Below are positions 56,055 through 64,000 of a DNA stretch of 64,000 nt, piece by piece. Within the stretch, counting starts at the first letter, position 1, and the number at the start of each line of letters is the position of its first letter. A model generated the notes under the pieces. The model was not told where the DNA came from. It made no database searches and saw only the letters and a program-made list of their open reading frames with translations. A program made the translations under genes and the position numbers. Where the stretch lies: assembly GCA_021307315.1 (NCBI GenBank), contig JAJSPD010000002.1:1302001-1366000 (forward strand), given 5' to 3'. The stretch is from Bisporella sp. PMI_857 (taxonomy: Eukaryota > Ascomycota > Leotiomycetes > Helotiales > Helotiaceae).

Positions 56055-57722
56055 TTGTATGCAAAGCGATAGTGGTTTGTAGGATAATGATGGTTGGAGA
56101 GAGGATTTGAGGCAAGTGCGCGAGTCCTTGTTTTCAGAAGTCGGGTCCATATCAATTCCCAATTGGGCAAGAACGAATGCTAGAGGGAGGACGCAGGGAA
56201 TAAACTTGGTGATGGAGGACGTCTATGCCTTTTTTTCTTCTTTTTTCTTGCTATATCGTATGCTGCCTTCAATTCAAATCAGTATGACCTGTTTTCGTAT
56301 TAGAGCTGCAAGAAATAATCAAAGCTGTCGAACCATTCAGATTTACATCCTCGACTTCTCGAACACGATACCGATACTGCAGCTCCTGTTTCAGCAGTTC
56401 AGGACTGCGAGTTTTTACAGTTAAGCAAATCATTGGGGGCTGGTTGTGTCCCCTCAATGATTTACTATTCTGGCTTAAGCCTCCTAAGTGTTTGCTAGCA
56501 GCAGAGCATCGCTAGTGAACTGAATTATTTACGACTTTAAGTTTAATTCGAGCTTGGGCACAATTATCATGACCATGCAGTTGAGAATCTGCTCTAATAT
56601 GAGTTTAAACAACAACTAACGTAGCATTGCAGATTGCCATCTGACTGTATTGTGGCAAAGTCGCTACCCCCTCAAACTTAGCGAACTAATCGTAATCGAC
56701 ATTGACGACATGAACTCGTCGCGAACCACTTACAGTTGAACCCGGAACAAACTTTTTGCATCCCGGCGTCACCCTTCGCGTAGAATTTCCTGCAATCATT
56801 AAGTGCATCCAAGTGTATTTAGCCCCCATCGCGAACACTAGGAGCCAAGTAAGAAGGTTTTAGTCTGTTTTTTTCTCGTAAGCTCGTCTCTTACAATTCA
56901 CCTTCTTTCACTCAAAGCATGGCACGTATTACCCTCAAAACTCTAGTGCTTCCGTTAGTAATAAATAAGAGTCCAATGATGTACTCAATAGCAATACCGA
57001 ATACTACAGAACATCAATTGAGAATGCAAAGTCGCTGGCCTAATGTTAATGCTGAATTTATTTGATTTTGCACCAGATTCGGTATGGTTCTTGCTATGTC
57101 CATTGTGCTGAGCATTTTCCAAAACGGCTGCAAAAATAGTGAATGTAAAGGGAGGGAAAGAAAATGGTGAGCACTAACGGCACATTCTTATTTTGGTCTA
57201 ATTTTATTACGTAATCATATTATTCTGGGTATCACACTCCGTGTGTTCGGTGCATCCAGAAACTTTACCTTGGGGGCCGCATGGATAATGAGCTGCCAAG
57301 CCCATACTCGTGGCGTAATTCTCGAGTTCATAATTTTGATATGGTAGTTCACAATACCAATGTGATATCAGAAATATATATCCTATAATTGTTATTTATT
57401 GAACTCTGGTATTGTATGCCACAATCGGACTTTATATTCGCTTAAGTTGATAGTCACACAGTGAATGTACATTACACCATTAACACTGGTATTGCTTCCA
57501 CGCTGTGTCAATAGGCAGCGCACCAATCTTTTTTGCATTTTAACTCCATAGACAATCATTTGCTTGAGTATCCTAGATGATTCCATGCTCTGGCACACAT
57601 TATTAAAGCACGTATTTTTCACCTCACTCACACTCTCAAAAGAACACTACACAGCAGACAGCAGATGAGAAGACAAAAAAAAAAAGAAAGCTAGCATTAG
57701 CCTAAAGAGCAAATAAATCATC
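56055..57722. other. Divergent intergenic, 1.67 kb
   Basis: Promoter region between the PLP enzyme and the lactonase-like gene. AT-rich with short frames only; no motif pair I can support. Confidence 0.55.
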
Positions 57723-59114
57723 ATGCATTCCCTTCAATACTTATTGCGCTTTCTAGCACTCTTTCTCTTCATAGCCCCAAGTGCTGCTACCCGGCTTTTT
57801 GTCTCCTCCTACGATGGAAATATCACAACTCTTGACCTGAGCCATAATTATCATGGATTCCATGCTCTCAAATCTGTAGCTGTCAACAGTGTGACAGGGT
57901 CCTATCCTTCCTGGATAACGCTGGACGCAAAAAACCAGTTGCTATATGTCGTTGATGAAGCATGGCCATCACAAAACGGCTCCGTCACTTCATACAAGAT
58001 CTCCAGTGACGGCAAGCTTAGTGCTATTGCTAATCAAACGACTCTGAACGGCCCAGTTCATGCACTCATTTACAACGACGGCAAGGCGCTTGCTCTAGCT
58101 CACTTGTAAGTCTCCTTCCAATTGTGTTCCACTGGCAGCATATTTACTGCTAGTAGCGGTCCAAATATTGGTGGCCTCACGACCTGGCTCATTGACGGCT
58201 CTGGGAAGATTAATCCCCTGCAAAGCTTAACCTTTACACTTGCAAACCCAGGCCCAGCACCTCAGGATAAAGCTCATGTCCACCAAGTGATTCTGGATCC
58301 TTCCGGATCATTTATCCTCGCCCCAGATCTTGGCGCTGATCTTGTGCGGATCTTCAAGATCGACCCAACTACCAGCCTTGTAACACAATCCAAGGATTAT
58401 GCTATTCCTGCAGGTACTGGGCCTCGTCACGGCGTATTCCTCGGCACACCTGCAACTCAGTCATCCAATGAAATCGTACCTTACTATCCTGCCCAGAATT
58501 ACACTCAACTCTCGGTCAGTCAAAAGCTGGCGCGTCATGAAGAGCCAGGAGCATGTGTGTTTGTTCTGGTCGGGGAGCTAAAGAGCGATATCACTGCCTA
58601 CACCGTGACACATGGGCAAGATTCGCTTGACTTCAACTTGACTTCCACAGGTTCTATTTACGGACCTTACGTACCCCATAACCCCGTTACTAGACCAGCT
58701 GAAATAATAGTCACTGTAAGACCCCTCACCCTCTTATACACGCGTATCAATTCATACACTAATGCAAACTAGCCTGACAACCTCAACATCATCACCTCAT
58801 CTCGTAACGATACCAACTACGAAATCTCCAACTGGGACCCTACAAACAGCACTCGTCTTCTCTCGGATACCATTATGTCCTGGAAGTATGATTATGCGAC
58901 GCATCAAATTAACTTTGTGGATGACTCGCCTTCGTACGGCAGCTGGCCTAGGCACGTTAGCATTAACAAAGATGGAACTTTGGTAGCTGTGACTTTACAA
59001 TTTGATCAAAGAGTGGTGCTTGTAGAGCGAGACCCCAAGACGGGCCACTTCGGGGATAGTGTGGCGGATATTGTGATCAGCGGCGGGGTTAATTGCATTA
59101 TTTGGGATGAATAA
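57723..59114 (+). CDS. Secreted lactonase-type (muconate cyclase/6-phosphogluconolactonase-like) beta-propeller
   Basis: Exons 57723-58105, 58154-58715 and 58773-59114; introns 48 and 57 nt (both GTAAG donors, TAG acceptors); 428 aa. Residues 1-22 form a signal peptide (LLRFLALFLFIAPSAA). Repeated blades follow: TRLFVSSYDGNITTLDL, YPSWITLDAKNQLLYVVDEA, HVHQVILDPSGSFILAPDLG, GPRHGVFLG and WPRHVSINKDGTLVAVT. The order HQ..DP.G....PDLG.D and PRH fits the Lactonase/PGL-like 7-bladed family, which includes fungal carboxy-cis,cis-muconate cyclase. Being secreted, it may act on extracellular lactones or aromatic-ring-derived acids, but substrates are not predictable. For intron 1 a 33-nt version (acceptor at 58138) also keeps frame; the 48-nt version is nearer the usual fungal minimum. 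Confidence 0.9.
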
Positions 59115-59303
59115 AACGATAGGTTTTAAAGAGGCTTTAGCTCTGCCGATGGAGAACCTTTTCGTAGTAGGAATATCATATCGTTGTACTACCCGTTACT
59201 TTTCAAGCGAGCAGTGGATAGTCTTACAGAGTTTGATATCGTCTGGATTTGGGTTGCTGCATGCTCGGTTTTATGTCCCGGAATTTCAAAGAGTTGTTGT
59301 TCC

Positions 59304-60448
59304 TCAGTTCTCTGCCCATGGCTCTACAACGATCTTCTTAGCACTAACTCTGCCCTCCCATAGTCTGGTGATACCGTCTTCAACTGCATTCAATCCGCCA
59401 ATAACTTCAGCAGGCACGCCTTTGATCCGGCCTTCCTCGTACCCCTTCTCCAAATAACCCTTCTCGCCGTTTCCGCCCAGCATCCATTGCACAAACCCCT
59501 TATTCTCTATTAAGCTGCTCCGGAACAGGGACATTCTCGGCTCCACATTGTCTGGAAATGGTGGATATGTGGGTGGTAGCAACACCAGTAAGTCAATTGC
59601 ATCTTTTTCACTCTGATCTTGAAGATCACATTGAGAGATTCTGGGAGGGAAACGCAGTCGAGCCAGTGATCGATCTTACCTAGGGCTCCGATGGAGGCAA
59701 CGGTAGTCTCAATATCAGGCAGCCTGGAAAAGATGTGATCTGCGCCAAGGGACTTGAGCAGCGGGAAATTGTGAAGCGAAGCGGTGGTGATGACGGTGTA
59801 GCCTGCACTTTTGGCGTAGTTGATGGAGAGAGCGCCCATGGCCGACGAGCCGCCCCAGATGAGGATCCTCTCGCCATTAGGTTCCGGATTCAGAGGATCA
59901 GTCGGACGTTTCAAGTCAAGACCTGTTTTGGCAAACAAGGCAGCAAAAGAGGTTTGCGAAGCTGTGACTACGGCTGCGGGAAACGGCGTTTCTCCGATCT
60001 ACGGTATATCAGTAATTGGCCTCGGATTGAAATAGAGCAAATGTACAGGAACAGCCTCAAATTCGTTCACCACCACAAACCTCTGCAGTCCACCAAAATT
60101 TTGGCACCACCACTGCTAAAGATTTTACTATTGCTCACAACCCTCTCGCCGATTTTTACTTTCGTTACTTCAGAGCCGATTGCTTCCACGAAACCAGCGA
60201 TGGGTGAGCCGAGAATAGTGGGATATTGGAACTTCAATGCGGCTGCCTTTGTAATTTTTGCGTCTGCTGGCTGAATTGATGTTGCTTGAGCCTAAGGAAA
60301 ATGAGAACTTTGGGCTCGGAGGAGGAAGATCCTGACATACCCTAATCACAATTTCGTGACTGTCTGGTTCGGGGTAAAGTGTGGGACCTATTTTGAAGGC
60401 ATCTTTCTCTTCTACGATCCATGCTGCTTTGTTTTCGCGTTGCGCCAT
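59304..60448 (-). CDS. MDR-family quinone/enoyl-reductase-like protein (structure uncertain)
   Basis: Reading on the minus strand, exons 60448-60341, 60291-60139, 60082-60047, 59998-59680 and 59617-59304 give one frame of 309 aa. Start: MAQRENKAAWIVEEKDAFKI. Landmarks: PEPDSHEIVIRAQATSIQPA, TILGSPIAGFVEAIGSEV and the Rossmann part ERILIWGGSSAMGALSINYA, typical of toxD-like medium-chain reductases without zinc. Tail: VSAKKIVVEPWAEN. Introns at 60292 and 59999 are convincing; the latter removes a TAG. The others are not: between 60140 and 60083 about ten conserved residues are missing, and near 59620-59680 the frame changes. There either a 62-nt GTAAGA intron removes coding-like KIDHWLDCVSLPES, or a 2-nt slip in a TCTCTC run has broken the gene. 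It lies downstream of and convergent with the lactonase gene. Confidence 0.75.
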
Positions 60449-61201
60449 AGCTGAAGTTTTCTGCTCGAATTTCTGTTTGCGTGTGGGTATGGATTGCAAC
60501 AGCAATAAGTCTCATCAAGTCAATGTATGAAGCAAATTCCTAGAGATAAAAACGCACAGGAAGAAGCAATGATAACTTAATTAGGTTTATATAGCCCCAG
60601 ATCAGTTGCGGGAACCCCGGAGTAATATCCACAATATATCATCCTTTGAAAACGGCAATATACGTTAAATTTGTAAGCACTGAGTCTGCTTTGCAACTAC
60701 AGCCATAAAACAAGCTACCTGCGCTACTATCAAGCAAAATACGTGCGACAAGCATCCATATGTTCACCAATCAAAACTTTGCGCCAATCCAGGCCATATG
60801 CACGAGCGGATGTTAGAGCGGGCTGCTTGGCATAAGCTCAATGTCCTGTATCCTTCAAGACCGTGCTCCTCTCATAGACTAAATTCTTTCATAAAAATCA
60901 TATTAGAAGAATTATTGAGAAGCAAGACTAGGCTACTGATACAGTCTATATTTTGACACAGCGTTCAGCACATGAATAGTTACTCTCAAATTGAGCTGAA
61001 GAAGAAATCTCGATCTGGAGTTTCTATATACGCAAGGTATTGCCTTGATAATAGGGCTGATTTGAGCACAACAAAGGGTATACATTATTTATTAACAAAG
61101 ATTGATCTTACAGATAGACCGAACTTGAATCAATATATTAAGTGCTTGATGAGAGCTTGCGTTCTTGTATCGAGAATTTATATCTTCAAAGAACTCGACA
61201 T
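60449..61201. other. Intergenic
   Basis: AT-rich spacer, the promoter of the reductase-like gene and 3' flank of the NmrA-like gene. No gene supported. Confidence 0.5.
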
Positions 61202-62131
61202 TTAAGGTACATTCTTGAATGTATCGACAACAATCGTATGGTGCTCGAGCAAAAATTGCTTAAAGCTCTTGAGTTCCAGCCCAAAATCACCCGGGTTATT
61301 CTTAATGCCTGCCTGCTCAAATTGGATAACACGTTGTAACTGTACATGCACAAGTGGATTTGCCTGAGCCAGCTTCAGCGCCTCCTCCCTCTCGTAAGTT
61401 TGAATTTTCAGTTCTTTCCCGCTCGCCTCTGACAGGAGTTTCAACAGGCCCTGTACTGGTAGAATATCCGCAGTGACCTCAAGCTCCTTGCGATCAAACT
61501 TTTCTGGCGCAGAAATGACTGTCGCTGCGATTCTACCGATGTCATCAGGGTCAATCAATCCCTTCAAAAAGCCTTGGGGAAAAGGTGTGCGCCATGTCCC
61601 GTCTTTGAGAAGGCTGCCCAGTTGAAAGTTTGCCGAAGGATTGAGATAGTTCGTCATGAACTCTGTTGGACGCAGGATCGTGTAAAACTTAAAGCCACCA
61701 TTCCTGACGAGGTCCTCACCAGTACTCTTTGATCTCCAATAATTGACACCCAACTCATTTCGATCCCAACCCGGCACGATGTCGTAAACATCAGTCCCCC
61801 ACACAGAGCTGTAGACTACATGCTGAACAGAAGCTGCCTGTCGAGCCGCGTCGAGGATCTTTGCAATCCATCTGACCTCAGCCTTTGGGTCTGTGATGGA
61901 TGGCAACGACAGGAGGAATATGGCCGCAGTTCCAGTCACTGCGGCTTTGAGGGCTTGTGCGTCGTCCCAATCTCCTTGAAAAACCTCGGCTCCTTGATTC
62001 TTTAGCGCCTTCGCTTGATCTGATTCGGCATTCCGCACGAAAGAATGAACAGCATGACCGTTGTTCAGCAGAGCTCGTGCTGTTGCGCCTCCCTGCTTGC
62101 CAGTGGCACCAGCGACGAAGACTTTAACCAT
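61202..62131 (-). CDS. NmrA-like NAD(P)-binding Rossmann protein
   Basis: Single exon, 309 aa, the usual length. It starts MVKVFVAGATGKQGGATARA with the GxxGxxG dinucleotide motif; FVRNAESDQAKALKNQGAEV and GDWDDAQALKAAVTG fit the NmrA/HSCARG branch. VVYSSVWGTD and an FYTILRPTEFMTNYL segment follow, and DDIGRIAATVI closes the fold. There is no catalytic Tyr-x3-Lys pair in the classic place (NYWRSKSTGEDLV is the equivalent region), so it may be a redox sensor/regulator or an atypical reductase. True NmrA represses the nitrogen GATA factor AreA; this protein is only a relative. Confidence 0.93.
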   Translation of the reverse strand: MVKVFVAGATGKQGGATARALLNNGHAVHSFVRNAESDQAKALKNQGAEVFQGDWDDAQALKAAVTGTAAIFLLSLPSITDPKAEVRWIAKILDAARQAASVQHVVYSSVWGTDVYDIVPGWDRNELGVNYWRSKSTGEDLVRNGGFKFYTILRPTEFMTNYLNPSANFQLGSLLKDGTWRTPFPQGFLKGLIDPDDIGRIAATVISAPEKFDRKELEVTADILPVQGLLKLLSEASGKELKIQTYEREEALKLAQANPLVHVQLQRVIQFEQAGIKNNPGDFGLELKSFKQFLLEHHTIVVDTFKNVP

Positions 62132-64000
62132 TTCTGAGATTTATGTGGAAGAGTATAAGTAATTTGCTCTCTGCATTCAAAGGAAAGGGCTCTCGCAGAC
62201 ACAAATATACATGCCAAAGTTATATTTGAGCCCATTATGAATTAAAATACACTTTTGCGGATGCCTAATACGACTCTGGGACTCTTATTGGACTTCGAAC
62301 GACGATGTTCACGGATATGATACTTGCATTGTGGCACAACTGGAACCCTGGCTCCAGGCACCAGCATTTGCAGACCGCTTTCCTAGTAACTGCTGTGAAC
62401 CATGGGTAGAATACCTGCCAGAAGCACCGCCAGCGGCAGTTTACAAAGGTTCCTTCGGAATTCTCAATCACCGACATAGAGCCGAATATGATGAGACTGG
62501 CCACCAGGGGTGTGTTTGGTTCCAAAGAAGTACGTTCCCATCGTGTAATTTCAAGGGATCTCCCATCCGTGCGAGATCCGTCATGTCGAGAGCAAACTTC
62601 TTGCTTGAGAATTGGATGGAATTGGTGGAAGAATATTGCAGGCGTTATGGTTAGACAGAGATCGTCAGGGTAGTGGTTCGCCACCAGAAAATTCAAAATG
62701 CATGCAATGTTGGGAATACAAGCAGTCGTTTCATCTCTTCCAAATTTCAACTTGAATACGGAGATTTAAGTATTGTAAATGATCACTTCAGTTGCCTAAA
62801 AAGAAGAATATCAGCAATAGTTCGTTATGTTGAACCTATACGGAAGCGCTGAACATAGTACTAAGTATGCAGTGAGTGCTCAGTGAATACTGAAGGAGCA
62901 TGTTTTCAGCCATGTGTGCATCATGAAACAAGTGAACGATAAGGAATTTAGGTCCGCCTACCGCGGAAATTTGGCAGATGAACAAGCCTTTGACAAGGCA
63001 AAGAGCGATCAAGTCTATGGTCTATGGTATCTGACAAACCGTTATATAGCTATAGAGTAGGAAAACACTTTGAGAAATAACCCATGAGTTCCTCCAACTC
63101 TGAGTTTACTCTATACTACGCCTAAACTTAGTCTAAATGGCGTTTTCATTCCGGTGATCCAAATGATTTCTTGTAGATGCCTTCACACTAGCGTGTATCG
63201 TAGTTATTGTCACTTTGCTTAAGATTTTTGGAAGTTTTTAGCAGAAGCTAGCAAAATGATCAAAGAACAATCAAGCCATCTCTCCTTCTGTTCCGCTATC
63301 GTCTTCTTACTTGGTATCTGGCCACGGAACTTGCGCGTCTCGAGAACCGCGACGTCGGCCAACCCCATGCCCCCGAACCTTTAAATGCCAATGTGTAAAG
63401 ATACAGGGCTCGTTCCTAGAATGCTCCGTTCCAAGGTTGAGCTTCTCCCATGCCATCTCGACAGAGTTGTCAATATACATATTACCTTCCTCAGAGAGCC
63501 TACGTTCGGGAAGTGTGTGCCAAGTATGTGCGACAGGTTGCTTTTTATCTTCTATAAGTAGATCCCCAAGCCGTGATTTGACCTGTAGTAGAGACAGGCG
63601 TTTCGCCAGAACGGGAGGAGTATTGGCCTCCTGTGAGCTCTTTTGCAACGTATATTATTGACACTTTGCACTGAATCAAGCACAAAGAGTGCAGCCAACT
63701 AGCCTACACCAGAATAGCGACAAAAACAGCATTCAACATTAAATATATCATTAGGAAAGCTTCTCAAGCATAAGATCGTAAAACACTTTTATTACAACAG
63801 ACTCGTGGAACGTGTGCCGAGCCGAAATTTGGAAGCGAACGGTTCGCTTCATCAACCAAATGCCCCTCTTGGTCATGTGGTACCGAATTAAGTGGTCTCG
63901 TCTATCGTGTCGTCCCAAAAAAAAAAGACTTTGTTGCAAATCGTGAAATAAGCGATGTCCACTACTTAGCGAACAAGCCACTTAACACTTCATAAAAGAA
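62132..64000. other. Terminal gene-poor stretch, 1.9 kb
   Basis: Short frames at 62331-62654 (plus) and 63307-63648 (minus, 113 aa, GDLLIEDKKQPVAHTWHTLP) look slightly protein-like but have no domain, signal or splice support. They might be gene remnants. Confidence 0.5.

Noticed and set aside
1..64000. CRISPR array, rRNA, integrated virus or plasmid-type origin
   Set aside because: No regularly spaced repeats, rRNA blocks or viral genes were seen; the DNA is nuclear fungal.

Overview
The window is genomic DNA from a filamentous ascomycete (Pezizomycotina). Many genes carry short introns of about 45-65 nt with GTRNGT-like donors and CTRAC-like branch sites. The gene content is typical of that group: a HET-domain gene, a PalA/Rim20 homologue, WSC and cupredoxin-like secreted proteins, a GMC oxidoreductase, an S41 peptidase and a siderophore-type MFS carrier. 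A helotialean (Leotiomycetes) host is my guess from general resemblance only. I found no rRNA, tRNA, CRISPR array or viral gene.

Layout. 0-19 kb: a Ser/Asn-rich secreted cupredoxin-like protein, a long gene-poor stretch, a two-RRM protein, an amidase, a fringe-like glycosyltransferase broken by an in-frame TAG, a small secreted protein with three CxGxNC motifs and Kex2-type sites, and an S41 peptidase. 19-35 kb: mostly non-coding sequence with a coiled-coil small secreted protein, a WSC protein, small one-helix membrane proteins, a hAT-type MITE with a perfect 8-bp target duplication, a decayed 2EXR-type gene and palA. 36-47 kb: a second fringe-like glycosyltransferase, a secreted GMC oxidoreductase, two more small one-helix membrane proteins (one with two PPxY motifs) and a HET protein. 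47-62 kb: a divergent iron-uptake pair (siderophore MFS carrier and ferric reductase) whose shared promoter has three ATCWGATAA GATA-factor sites, then a molybdenum-cofactor-sulfurase-like PLP enzyme, a secreted lactonase-type beta-propeller, a zinc-free quinone-reductase-like protein and an NmrA-like protein. The last 2 kb hold no recognisable gene.

How the genes fit together. The clearest functional unit is the iron pair: ferric reduction at the membrane plus ferric-siderophore import, probably under one iron-responsive GATA repressor. PalA (ambient pH signalling) and the PPxY membrane protein (a possible Rsp5-type ubiquitin-ligase adaptor) could act in membrane-protein sorting, but nothing in the sequence links them directly. 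The 54-62 kb oxidoreductase/PLP/lactonase group looks like accessory metabolism, with no backbone synthase in view.

Exon joins were worked out by hand from frame, splice motifs and family conservation; they are predictions. The least certain are the RRM gene, the 5' end of the GMC gene and the quinone-reductase-like gene.
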